DNA of 58,236 nt from Pseudomonadota bacterium (GTDB lineage Bacteria; Pseudomonadota; Gammaproteobacteria; Burkholderiales; Gallionellaceae), in the NCBI GenBank assembly GCA_021800795.1, contig JAJYYO010000022.1, positions 1 to 58,236 of the forward strand. Direction: 5' to 3'. The notes below the pieces were generated by a model. The model worked only from the letters and a program-made list of their open reading frames with translations. It was not told the origin of the DNA and ran no database searches. Below are positions 25,225 to 33,536 of the stretch, in pieces. The position numbers and the translations under genes were made by a program. The first letter of the stretch is position 1. Each line of letters opens with the position of its first letter.

Positions 25225-28200
25225 TCAGATTCCCGAAACGTAAAACCGAATCTGGTTGCGCCCCGCCTCTTTGGCTTGATACATCGCCATATCGGCCCAC
25301 TTGAGGATATCTTCTTGCCCGGCTTCGTGGTTGATGAACAACACCACGCCGATACTCGACGTGCAACGATGCTCCACCGTGGTTTTCGCTACTCCGTCAG
25401 GCTGTATGGTTAGCGCATAAGGTTCTGCCAGCGTGGCACGGATTTTTTCCGCAACGATGCCAGCCTGCGCGACGGATTCGGCTTTGTCCTTATCCAGTTC
25501 ACCGAGCATCACCACAAACTCATCACCGCCGAAACGCGCCACCGTATCCGTTTCGCGCACGCAACTGCCGATGCGGCGCGCCACTTCGATCAACAGCAAG
25601 TCGCCCATACCATGACCATATTTATCATTAAGTGGCTTGAAGTTATCCAGATCCAGAAACATCAGGGCGCCATAATGGCCGCTGCGACGGCTGGCAGCCA
25701 TGGCTTGAACCAGCCGGTCGTTCAGCAGACGACGATTGGGGAGTTGCGTCAACGCATCATAAAAAGCCAGATTGCGGATCTGTTCTTCCGCCATCTTGCG
25801 TTGCGTGATGTCGTTCAGCGTGGCAACGTAGTGGGTAACCTCCTCGTCCTCACTCCTCACTTCGGTGACGGTGAGTTCCTCAGGATATACCTCGCCGTTC
25901 TTGCGCCGGTTCCAGATTTCACCCTGCCATGATCCGTTGCGCCTGATGCTATCCCACATCGCGGCATAAAAGGCCGCATCATGGCGACCCGAGCTGAGCA
26001 GGTGCGGGGTCTGTCCGATGGCTTCCTCTGCCGCATAACCGGTGATTTTAGTGAAAGCATGGTTGACCTGCAGGATCACCTTTTGCGCATCGGTAATCAG
26101 CATGCCTTCATTGGACTCGAAGATAGTGGCGGCGACGCGAAGCTCTGCCTCGGCCTGCTTGCGCTCGGTGATGTCATCTATCATGCAAAGATGACGCGGG
26201 GAAATATTTTGCTCCACCCTTAACGGAGCAATCGTCATATTGATCCAAACAAATGAACCGTCCGGGCGCAGGTACCGCTTATCCATCCTGAAACCAGAAA
26301 TCTTCCCGGCATTCAACAAGGCCATGTTATCCAAATCCTCCTGCACATCGTCTGGATGGGTAATGCTCATCCAGTCTATGGTTGCCATTTCTTCGATGGT
26401 TCTGCCAGCAATCTCGGCAAATCGGGGATTGACTTCATAGATTTGCCCTGTAAGCGAGTCGATTAACGCAATGCCCAACGGCGCCTGGTTAAAAATTGTG
26501 TTAAATCGGGCCTGGCTTGTCCTGACGAACTCCTCTGCCTGCTTGCGCTCGGTGATATCTTCAATCTGTCCGATTAAATACAGTGGCGCTCCGGAGCTAT
26601 CCCGTTCGATGGATGCGGCAAGCAGCACCCAGACAACCTGGCCGTCTTTGCGAAGATAGCGTTTTTCCGATCGGTAAGAGCTGAGTTTTCCATCCAGTAA
26701 CCGTTGCACGCTGGAAAGACTACGGTCCCTGTCTTCCGTGTGGGTCAGCTCACTGTATGTCAACTTTTCGAGCTCCTCCTTTTCATAGCCCAACATAACG
26801 CATAGGGCGTGGTTGACCTGCATGAGCCGTCCATCCAGTGCAACGATAGCCATGCCAATCGGGGCGTTCTCCAGGGTATTGCGGAAACGTGATTCGCTTG
26901 CTTTCAACTTCCTGGTTCTGTCTTCAACCTGCGCCTCGATACGGGCGGTATAGCCTGTGCTAAGCAGAAGCAGTGCGCCCAGCAGACCCGTACCCAGGAT
27001 GCCGGCAGCAAGTAAACTCCAGCTTTGCCAGCCGCGGTGTTGCCTCACGTAGGCGGGAGTTGGCGCGGTTTCCAGCCGATAATGGCGTTTGCCAAAATCA
27101 AATGCATGTACGTACAATGCCTGCTGTGCTCCCGGCAGGAAGTTGTCGTAGATAATTGTTTGTGCATCCAGATCAACGAGTCGCGTATAAAGCATGGGTC
27201 GCGTATTCAACAATAGCTTGTCCATGAAATCGCCCATTCGCAGGACGCTCAGGACGACCCCGGATTGCCCCCATGATTGCTTGTCATGCGGATTTACCGC
27301 CAATATCAGCATCGCCCCTGCCTGCTGCTGGCGTGCCGGGACCAAGCGTACCGTTGATGACATGACTGCGGTTTCAGACAGTATCGCCTCGCTTAATGCC
27401 TCCCTGCGTTCAGGATTCGAGGCAAGATCAACCCCCAAAGCTGGCTCGTTGCCGGCAAGTGGTTCAATGTAGGTTACCGGATAGTATGAACTGCGCTCAC
27501 CGGCACGCCGCAGTTGCCCCGCCGCATTTTGCTCGCGAATTTCGAAATCCGGAACATCATTGCGTTGTGCAGCCTCGAAACTTGTGCGATGTGCAGCGTC
27601 CACGAGTGATACCCATTCCAGCGCCTGAATCACCGGAAAACGGATCAGCGATTTTTCAACGAAACGGTGAAATTCTTCCCGCGTGACGGTGACTTTCGTA
27701 TCGTGAATGAACAGTGCTGCCGTTTGTTCGAGCACGGATTCCTGCTCTTCAAGCTTGGTTTGAATCTGGTTAACGGCATGCTGGGAGAGTTGCCGGAATT
27801 CCATGAGTGAGTCGTCACTCTCCCGCTGGTTGACTTTGAGAAAAATCACGACAAAAAGTGCAAAAAACAGCAGTATCGGAACCGCGACGGTGCGCATGCG
27901 ACTTTTCCATAACGCGCGGGGCTCGCCGGCGACGATCATGATCAATGGAAGTACCACCAGCAAACCCAGCGTATCGCCAACCCACCAGACAGCCCAGTTC
28001 GTCGCAAAGCTGGCTGAGTCAATGATGCCGAGAGCCCAAAGACCGCTCACGGACAAGCTGGCGCTGATCAAACAAATGACCGGTGCAAGCAGCATGAAAC
28101 GCAGGACTTCAGCGCCATGGTCGAAAGAAACAGGGTAGCCAATCAGCCGACGCAACCCCCAGCCCCCGATGGCCGCCTGCAGCATTGAAGCGATGGCTAT

Positions 28201-28527
28201 GACGGCCGCCACCGTGAAACCCAGGACATCAATTTGCCGGCTGTCCGAATACCCCACCCAGATATTAAGCAACAGTGAACCTATGAAAATCCATGGCAAT
28301 GGCTTTCTGCCGCCAATCAATGCCGCAGCGACAGCAATTCCGGCAGGAGGAAATATCGGGGATACATAACCGGGCGGGAGCGCCAGCATTAACCCCAGCT
28401 TGCCGCTGACCAGGTAGGCGACCGTCAGCAGCAAATACGCCAATAAACTTCTTATGCCCATGCCGGGAATGGACTTTTGGAGTGCGGTACTGACTGACAT
28501 CTCTCGTTTGCTCGGATTGCGAATCAT
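25225..28527 (-). CDS. MASE1-CHASE-PAS-GGDEF diguanylate cyclase
   Basis: A membrane-bound diguanylate cyclase of about 1100 residues. Order: MASE1 domain with about eight helices (LPPGYVSPIFPPAGIAVA, NWAVWWVGDTLGLLVVLP); a periplasmic CHASE domain (FPVIQALEWVSLVD, YPVTYIEPLAGN) closed by another helix; three PAS/PAC units (ENAPIGMAIV, NQAPLGIALI, ESNEGMLITD); and GGDEF with an intact active site ARFGGDEFVVML. The RETD inhibitory site lies five residues before GGDEF, so product feedback is expected. The start is uncertain: TTG 28569, ATG 28527 (used) or ATG 28500. No EAL domain follows. Confidence 0.92.
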   Translation of the reverse strand: MIRNPSKREMSVSTALQKSIPGMGIRSLLAYLLLTVAYLVSGKLGLMLALPPGYVSPIFPPAGIAVAAALIGGRKPLPWIFIGSLLLNIWVGYSDSRQIDVLGFTVAAVIAIASMLQAAIGGWGLRRLIGYPVSFDHGAEVLRFMLLAPVICLISASLSVSGLWALGIIDSASFATNWAVWWVGDTLGLLVVLPLIMIVAGEPRALWKSRMRTVAVPILLFFALFVVIFLKVNQRESDDSLMEFRQLSQHAVNQIQTKLEEQESVLEQTAALFIHDTKVTVTREEFHRFVEKSLIRFPVIQALEWVSLVDAAHRTSFEAAQRNDVPDFEIREQNAAGQLRRAGERSSYYPVTYIEPLAGNEPALGVDLASNPERREALSEAILSETAVMSSTVRLVPARQQQAGAMLILAVNPHDKQSWGQSGVVLSVLRMGDFMDKLLLNTRPMLYTRLVDLDAQTIIYDNFLPGAQQALYVHAFDFGKRHYRLETAPTPAYVRQHRGWQSWSLLAAGILGTGLLGALLLLSTGYTARIEAQVEDRTRKLKASESRFRNTLENAPIGMAIVALDGRLMQVNHALCVMLGYEKEELEKLTYSELTHTEDRDRSLSSVQRLLDGKLSSYRSEKRYLRKDGQVVWVLLAASIERDSSGAPLYLIGQIEDITERKQAEEFVRTSQARFNTIFNQAPLGIALIDSLTGQIYEVNPRFAEIAGRTIEEMATIDWMSITHPDDVQEDLDNMALLNAGKISGFRMDKRYLRPDGSFVWINMTIAPLRVEQNISPRHLCMIDDITERKQAEAELRVAATIFESNEGMLITDAQKVILQVNHAFTKITGYAAEEAIGQTPHLLSSGRHDAAFYAAMWDSIRRNGSWQGEIWNRRKNGEVYPEELTVTEVRSEDEEVTHYVATLNDITQRKMAEEQIRNLAFYDALTQLPNRRLLNDRLVQAMAASRRSGHYGALMFLDLDNFKPLNDKYGHGMGDLLLIEVARRIGSCVRETDTVARFGGDEFVVMLGELDKDKAESVAQAGIVAEKIRATLAEPYALTIQPDGVAKTTVEHRCTSSIGVVLFINHEAGQEDILKWADMAMYQAKEAGRNQIRFYVSGI

Positions 28528-28569
28528 GGGACTGTTACACAGGTGCAACGCACAGTTTAAAGCTTTCAA

Positions 28570-28974
28570 TACAGAATGAACCTCCGCAATAATCCGGAAA
28601 TCCAGTATTACTTGTGAAGTTTTTTCGGTAAACCTCCCGGCAGTTTGTCAGACCAGGATTATCCCCATAAACCTCTAGGATAATCCCCATCCGCTTAAAG
28701 CGCATTATGAACACACGTTCTTGTCAATGCAAAAATATTTTTACATGCCGCTTTCTCCCTGGTGATCTCCCGCTTTGCGGGCGAAGGGTGTAGTGCGGGA
28801 TTCAAGTTAAAATTTGCAGATAAAAAATCCCCCAGGCCTTAACCTGAGGGATAACTTAGTTCAAACAGGGAGTTGGAACACCCGCTCAAAGGGGGATAGG
28901 GATTGAGCAGGTTGTTGAGCACAGTACTACAGTATTTATTTTAAGTCAACTAAAATAGTGCGGTATTATAAAAA
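28570..28974. other. 405-bp intergenic region
   Basis: It lies upstream of the diguanylate cyclase gene and downstream of pgeF. The only feature recognised is the pgeF-side terminator at 28822-28851. The stretch at 28600-28760 is A+T-rich, with TTATCCCCAT/ATAATCCCCAT repeated near 28660 and 28680, and may hold the cyclase promoter. No gene is seen. Confidence 0.6.
28822..28851 (-). terminator. Rho-independent terminator after pgeF
   Basis: On the minus strand CCCTCAGG-TTAAGG-CCTGGGGG is followed by ATTTTTTA. It would end the rluD-pgeF transcript about 125 bases past the pgeF stop. Confidence 0.8.
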
Positions 28975-29730
28975 TCATCCCCCCGCTCCTGACATCTGTT
29001 GATTTTCCAGCCAGATAAAGCTGCCCATACGCCCGGTCACACCATCGCGGCGGTAGGAGAAAAACAGATCAGACTCCCGGCAGGTGCAACGTTCGCCGCC
29101 GTAAACCCGGGTTACGCCGAGAGCATGCAAACGTCTGCGGGCCAGCGCATAAATGTCGGCTTGCCATTTTCCGGATGCGCCGGGAGTAAAGGCAGCAGTC
29201 GCTGTCGCATCGGCATCCACAAATACCGCGCGCACCTCCTCCCCCACTTCAAAAGCCGGCTGACTGATCGCCGGCCCCAGCCAGGCCAGCAGATTATCCG
29301 GCGCCACCCCCATCGCAAGCACAGTCGCCTCGATCACGCCAGCCGCCAGCCCCCGCCATCCGGCATGCACTGCCGCCACCACACTGCCCTGTTTATCGCA
29401 CAACAACAGCGGCAGACAATCGGCGGTCATCACCACGCAAACCCCGCGGCGTGCGATGCAGGCATCGGCCCGCGGCACACAGGACGCATGGTCGGCATCC
29501 GCCACCGCCGTGCCATGCACCTGCTCCAGCCAGACCGGCTCACTGGGCAAGATGCCGTTAAGCAACATGCGGTTGCGCGCCACCGCAAGCGGTGCATCGC
29601 CCACATGAGCGCCGAGATTGAGGCTGTCGTAGGGCGCGCAACTCACGCCACCTTGCCGGGTGGTCTGTATCGCCCTGACATTCGGCGGCGCCGGCCAGTC
29701 TGGAATGATCAGATGGTCATTCAGGCTCAT
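28975..29730 (-). CDS. pgeF: Purine nucleoside phosphorylase-type protein PgeF (YfiH, laccase-domain family)
   Basis: A 251-residue multicopper-oxidoreductase-like family protein with the conserved metal ligands in WLEQVHGTAV, MTADCLPLLLCD and HAGWRGLAAGV. E. coli YfiH is linked to peptidoglycan editing; other members have zinc-dependent purine nucleoside phosphorylase or adenosine deaminase activity, so the exact reaction is left open. It overlaps the end of rluD by 14 bases and is co-transcribed with it, as in many proteobacteria. Confidence 0.93.
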   Translation of the reverse strand: MSLNDHLIIPDWPAPPNVRAIQTTRQGGVSCAPYDSLNLGAHVGDAPLAVARNRMLLNGILPSEPVWLEQVHGTAVADADHASCVPRADACIARRGVCVVMTADCLPLLLCDKQGSVVAAVHAGWRGLAAGVIEATVLAMGVAPDNLLAWLGPAISQPAFEVGEEVRAVFVDADATATAAFTPGASGKWQADIYALARRRLHALGVTRVYGGERCTCRESDLFFSYRRDGVTGRMGSFIWLENQQMSGAGG

Positions 29731-30706
29731 TCAGCGCATCCCGGATCTGTTTGAGCAACTGCTGCATATCCTCCGGCAGCGGCGCATGCCATTCCATGAT
29801 TTCGCCTGTGGTCGGATGTTCGAGCGCGAGACGGGTGGCATGCAGCGCCTGACGCGGAAAACGGGTTAACAGATCACGCAGTAGCGGCACGCATTTCTGC
29901 GGCCCCTTCAGGTAGACGCTGTCGCCGACCAGCGGATGTCTGAGGTAGGTCATGTGCACGCGTATCTGGTGGGTGCGTCCGGTCTGCAGCGTGCAACGCA
30001 ACAGCGTGCAACTGGGGAATGCTCTTTCGACCTTGTAATGCGTCACCGCATCCCTGCCGCTTTCAACCACTGCCATCTTCACGCGATTCGTCGGATGTCT
30101 GCCTATCGGCTGATCCACATAGCCGCCGTGCTGCAACTCACCGTGCACCAGCGCCAGATATTCGCGTTTTACGCTGCGCTCCTGCAATTGACGAACCAGA
30201 TTCGTCTGTGCAATCAGCGTTTTGGCTACCACCAGCAAACCGCTGGTGTCCTTGTCCAGACGATGCACGATACCGGCGCGGGGCACGCCCGCCAGTTGCG
30301 GTGCATGATGCAGCAGCGCATTGAGCAGTGTACCTTGCCAGTTACCGCTGCCGGGATGCACCACCAGGCCAACCGGCTTGTTGATGACCAGCAAAGTCTC
30401 ATCCTCGTAGACAATATCCAGCGGAATATCCTCCGCCGAGTAGGGCTGCTCGGATATCTCAACCTGCGGCAGCACCTCCAGTTTTTCGCCACCCCATACT
30501 TTCTGTTTGGAAATGGCGGGCGCACCGTCCAGCAGCACTTGTTGCAGAGCAACCCACTCCTGCAGGCGGCTGCGCGAATACTCAGGCAGCAATCTGGCCA
30601 GCGCCTGATCCAGGCGCAGGCCGGCACATTCGGCGGAAACGACAAAATGGATTACATCGTCGGCGGGTGCGTTATAATCGCACAAATTTTTTTCGGATTC
30701 AGTCAT
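29717..30706 (-). CDS. rluD: 23S rRNA pseudouridine synthase RluD
   Basis: A 329-residue enzyme with an N-terminal S4 domain (GLRLDQALARLLPEYSRSRLQEWV) and a RluA-type catalytic domain containing HRLDKDTSGLLVVAKT (catalytic Asp) and LQTGRTHQIRVHMTYLRHP. It makes pseudouridines 1911, 1915 and 1917 in helix 69 of 23S rRNA. The start MTESEKN at 30706 shares the tetranucleotide CATG with the bamD start on the other strand, so the two genes are divergent with overlapping initiation codons. Confidence 0.96.
   Translation of the reverse strand: MTESEKNLCDYNAPADDVIHFVVSAECAGLRLDQALARLLPEYSRSRLQEWVALQQVLLDGAPAISKQKVWGGEKLEVLPQVEISEQPYSAEDIPLDIVYEDETLLVINKPVGLVVHPGSGNWQGTLLNALLHHAPQLAGVPRAGIVHRLDKDTSGLLVVAKTLIAQTNLVRQLQERSVKREYLALVHGELQHGGYVDQPIGRHPTNRVKMAVVESGRDAVTHYKVERAFPSCTLLRCTLQTGRTHQIRVHMTYLRHPLVGDSVYLKGPQKCVPLLRDLLTRFPRQALHATRLALEHPTTGEIMEWHAPLPEDMQQLLKQIRDALNEPE
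30673..30678 (+). promoter_or_regulatory. Probable -10 element for bamD inside rluD
   Basis: A perfect TATAAT 27 bases before the bamD ATG, within the first dozen codons of rluD on the opposite strand. No clear -35 is seen at 16-18 bases. Because the two starts overlap, any bamD promoter has to lie inside rluD. Confidence 0.4.
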
Positions 30707-31499
30707 GCGCCATAGTTTAGCCGTTTTTTTGTTATTTACGTTAACTGCTTGCAGCTTGTTTAGCCCGCTGCCTGAGGGGGATGCGCCGGATGCCGCCAAA
30801 CACATGTCCGCAGAAGAGCTCTACCACAAGGCAAAAGGCGATCTGGACGACGGCAACTTCACTGACGCAATCAAATCGTACGAAACGCTACAGTCCCGGT
30901 TTCCCTACGGGCAATACGCGCAACAGTCCATGCTGGAAATGGCCTACGCCTATTATCGCACCGGCGAACCTGAACCTGCGATTTCCACAGCAGACCGTTT
31001 CATCAAGCAGTTTCCAAACAACCAGCATGTGGATTATGCCTACTACGTCAAGGGGCTGGCAACATTCAACGGCGAACTGAGCATGTTGAGTTCCATCTCA
31101 GGCCAGGATGCGTCCGAACGCGACCCGCAATCCGTACAGGAGTCGTTTGATGCATTCAAGGAATTGATCACGCGTTTCCCCAACAGCAAATACACGCCGG
31201 ACGCCCGTGTGCGCATGCAATATCTGGTCAATGAACTGGCAAGACATGAGTTGCACATTGCCAAATACTACATGCGGCGCGGTGCGTACATTGCCGCAGT
31301 GAACCGCTCGCAAGACATACTCAGGGAATATCCGAACAGTCCGTCGACGCGAGATGCACTGGGCGTCATGGTCACATCCTACGATGCAATGGGCTTGACG
31401 GAGTTGCGCGACGGCGCCAAACAGGTGCTCGCCGCAAACGCTGCCCCGACACATATTGCCGGCAAACCCGCCCAGCCCTGGTGGCAATTCTGGAGATGA
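30705..31499 (+). CDS. bamD: Outer-membrane assembly lipoprotein BamD
   Basis: A 264-residue lipoprotein (signal MRHSLAVFLLFTLTAC, lipobox LTAC) with five TPR-like repeats (SAEELYHKAKGDLDDGNFTDAIK, RFPYGQYAQQSMLEMAYAYYR, FIKQFPNNQHVDYAYYVKGL). It is the essential partner of BamA in outer-membrane protein insertion. The start lies back to back with rluD; the ribosome site (CGGA) is weak. Its stop overlaps the Nudix gene start (ATGA). Confidence 0.96.
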   Translation: MRHSLAVFLLFTLTACSLFSPLPEGDAPDAAKHMSAEELYHKAKGDLDDGNFTDAIKSYETLQSRFPYGQYAQQSMLEMAYAYYRTGEPEPAISTADRFIKQFPNNQHVDYAYYVKGLATFNGELSMLSSISGQDASERDPQSVQESFDAFKELITRFPNSKYTPDARVRMQYLVNELARHELHIAKYYMRRGAYIAAVNRSQDILREYPNSPSTRDALGVMVTSYDAMGLTELRDGAKQVLAANAAPTHIAGKPAQPWWQFWR

Positions 31500-32041
31500 A
31501 ATATTGTTCCGCCTGCGGCGCCGCCGTTGAATTTCGCATCCCCGCGGACGACAACAGGGCGCGCCACATCTGCACCGCTTGCAACATGATCCACTACCAG
31601 AATCCCAGGATGGTCATCGGTTCGATTCCTCAATGGGAAGACAAGGTGCTGCTGTGCCGCCGCGCCATCGAACCGCAATATGGCAAGTGGACATTGCCGG
31701 GCGGCTTCATGGAAAACGGCGAAAGCACAGCTCAGGCTGCGATACGCGAGACGCTGGAAGAGGCCTGCGCGCGCATCGCGATTATCGATTTGTATTCGAT
31801 GTACAGCCTGCCCTACATCAATCAGGTTCACCTGTTGTTCAGAGCCGAGCTGCTCGATCTGAATTTTGGCCCCGGACAGGAAAGCCTTGAGGTAAAACTG
31901 TTCAGTGAAACAGAAATCCCCTGGGATGATCTGGCCTTTCGTCCGGTACGCTACAGTCTGGAGCATTACTTTGCCGAGCGCGGCAAGGGGCAGTTTACCC
32001 TGCACACAGGGGAACTCGTGCCGGTACCCCATCCCGCCTGA
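31496..32041 (+). CDS. Nudix hydrolase with N-terminal zinc ribbon
   Basis: A 181-residue protein with an N-terminal zinc ribbon (CSAC at residues 4-7, CTAC at 26-29) and a Nudix domain whose box reads GGFMENGESTAQAAIRETLEE followed by ACA. The box is complete except that the Gly near its end is Cys. The zinc ribbon resembles that of NADH pyrophosphatase (NudC) and related ADP-ribose hydrolases, but the NudC SQPWPFPxS tail is absent, so the substrate is open. The ATG at 31496 overlaps the bamD stop (ATGA); a GTG at 31481 is possible. Confidence 0.88.
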   Translation: MKYCSACGAAVEFRIPADDNRARHICTACNMIHYQNPRMVIGSIPQWEDKVLLCRRAIEPQYGKWTLPGGFMENGESTAQAAIRETLEEACARIAIIDLYSMYSLPYINQVHLLFRAELLDLNFGPGQESLEVKLFSETEIPWDDLAFRPVRYSLEHYFAERGKGQFTLHTGELVPVPHPA

Positions 32042-32147
32042 GGCTTAAAGTTTTGGCAACCCGCCAGACTCATAAAAAAGCCCGGCCCAGTGCAGCAATC
32101 GGAACAACCGAGATATAATCAACAACCTCCCCTGCTCCGAGACCAAC

Positions 32148-32912
32148 ATGAACCTCATACGACTTTTTATCGTTCTCGCCACCATTGGACTGACCGGCTG
32201 TGCCACACACGCAAGCAATCCGGCCGATCCGCTGGAGTCATTCAACCGCGGGGTGTACAAATTTAACGATACCCTGGACAAGGCCGTCGCCAAGCCCGTC
32301 GCACGAGGTTATGAGAAGATCATGCCGGATACGGGCAAGATCCTCGTGACAAATTTTTTCTCCAACCTGAATGACATTATCGTTACAGTCAACGACCTGC
32401 TGCAATTCAAGCTCACTCAGGGCTTCTCGGATGGCATGCGCGTGCTGGTCAACTCCACCATCGGCATCGGCGGATTGGTCGATGTCGCCTCCATGCATCT
32501 GGACAGGCACAATGAGGACTTCGGTCAGACACTGGGCTACTGGGGTTTGAAAAGCGGCCCCTATCTCATGTTGCCGATATTTGGACCCAGCTCGTTCCGC
32601 GATGGCGTGGGACTCTACGTAGACAGTTACACGAGCGTCATTTATCGCGTCCCTAACATGCGCACCCGCAATCAGTTGTATCTGACCCAAATGATCGATC
32701 AACGCGCGCAATTGCTGACCGAAGAGAAAGTCATGGAAGGAGCCATACTGGACCGCTACGCTTTCATCCGCGACGCTTACTTGCAGCGACGGCAGAATCT
32801 GGTGTATGACGGCAATCCGCCGCACGACCCTTATGAAGATGAGCCCGAAGACGCGCCAGCAGACGCGCCTGCGCCACCACCAGCCGCACCGGCAACCAAA
32901 CCAACCCCCTGA
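32148..32912 (+). CDS. mlaA: Phospholipid transport lipoprotein MlaA (VacJ)
   Basis: A 254-residue lipoprotein (signal MNLIRLFIVLATIGLTGC) with the VacJ/MlaA domain: DPLESFNRGVYKFNDTLDKAVAKPVARGYE, NFFSNLNDI, NSTIGIGGLVDVA, FGQTLGYWGLKSGPYLMLPIFGPS. It removes misplaced phospholipid from the outer leaflet with an outer-membrane porin. The C-terminus is a Pro/Ala/Asp-rich tail (residues 225-254). The rest of the Mla system is not in the window. Confidence 0.95.
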   Translation: MNLIRLFIVLATIGLTGCATHASNPADPLESFNRGVYKFNDTLDKAVAKPVARGYEKIMPDTGKILVTNFFSNLNDIIVTVNDLLQFKLTQGFSDGMRVLVNSTIGIGGLVDVASMHLDRHNEDFGQTLGYWGLKSGPYLMLPIFGPSSFRDGVGLYVDSYTSVIYRVPNMRTRNQLYLTQMIDQRAQLLTEEKVMEGAILDRYAFIRDAYLQRRQNLVYDGNPPHDPYEDEPEDAPADAPAPPPAAPATKPTP

Positions 32913-33308
32913 GACCTGAAAAGGCCAAACCCTCAGCCTGTTTACTGACAGCTTTAACGAACTGCATGCAGGCTGTCGAGCTTTGCTTTTTACTCTAAGC
33001 AAGACATTGATTATCCAAGATAAGTTTATCTCCTTAAATTATTGAAACACAAATAATCAGTTGCAAAATAACCCCGGCTGACTGCCTGATTTCGTCTATA
33101 GCGAGATATCAGCAATGCCTGACTCCAAGGCTATTTGAATCTTATCCACATTAAGTCCCGACGATTTTTGTTGACAGATTACGACTTTGAAACTGCCGGA
33201 TTACCCTTTTCTCGCCGATTCCCACTGTTACGACTTAACGACACGCGAATACCGACCGGTTTAGCGTCAGGATCGTTATCATTCGTTCGCTCTGCACGAT
33301 GTTGTGGC

Positions 33309-33325
33309 TGGCAACTTACTTGCCA
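33309..33325. promoter_or_regulatory. Candidate HoxA activator site
   Basis: TGGCAA-CTTAC-TTGCCA, a perfect 6-bp inverted repeat with a 5-base centre, about 110 bp upstream of the -24 element and separated from it by A+T-rich DNA. The distance fits enhancer sites of sigma-54 promoters. Binding by HoxA is inferred only from position. Confidence 0.4.
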
Positions 33326-33432
33326 CCCCGGCAGGATGAACATGCCCTGCGTTTCCATTTTTGAATTTCAATGAAATTATTATGTTTATTATAACAATAT
33401 GATAATAAATGATATTTTATTAAATTTCAGAG

Positions 33433-33449
33433 TTGGCACGAAAGTTGAG
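33433..33449 (+). promoter_or_regulatory. Sigma-54-like (-24/-12) promoter for hoxKGZ
   Basis: TTGGCACG-AAAG-TTGAG. The -24 half is a perfect TTGGCACG, spacing to the -12 half is correct, and the -12 half has TTGA where TTGC is usual. The start site would be near 33460, about 77 bases before hoxK. HoxA, encoded later in the cluster, is a sigma-54-type activator. Confidence 0.6.
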
Positions 33450-33536
33450 TACAACAGGTATCGATAGCGCAGTGAGCGTGCTGTTGAAAACAAGGTTGTT
33501 AATGGAAACGATATGGTGAGCGATAAGGGGGCGACC

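Larger units (their letters stand above)
32913..33536. other. 624-bp regulatory region upstream of the hydrogenase genes
   Basis: No convincing gene; a 79-codon frame at 33135-33374 lacks a ribosome site and family. Seen in order: an inverted repeat TGGCAA-N5-TTGCCA at 33309-33325, a strongly A+T-rich stretch at 33363-33428, and a sigma-54-like promoter at 33433-33449. This layout (activator site, bendable DNA, -24/-12 box) is that expected for an NtrC-type activator such as HoxA. Confidence 0.6.

Noticed and set aside
30763..30785. SPLPEGD in BamD as a repeat remnant
   Set aside because: Only a short peptide likeness next to the lipobox; the flanking DNA shows no repeat blocks.
33135..33374. 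A 79-codon frame in the hoxK upstream region
   Set aside because: No ribosome site, no family resemblance, and it covers the candidate activator site. Treated as non-coding.
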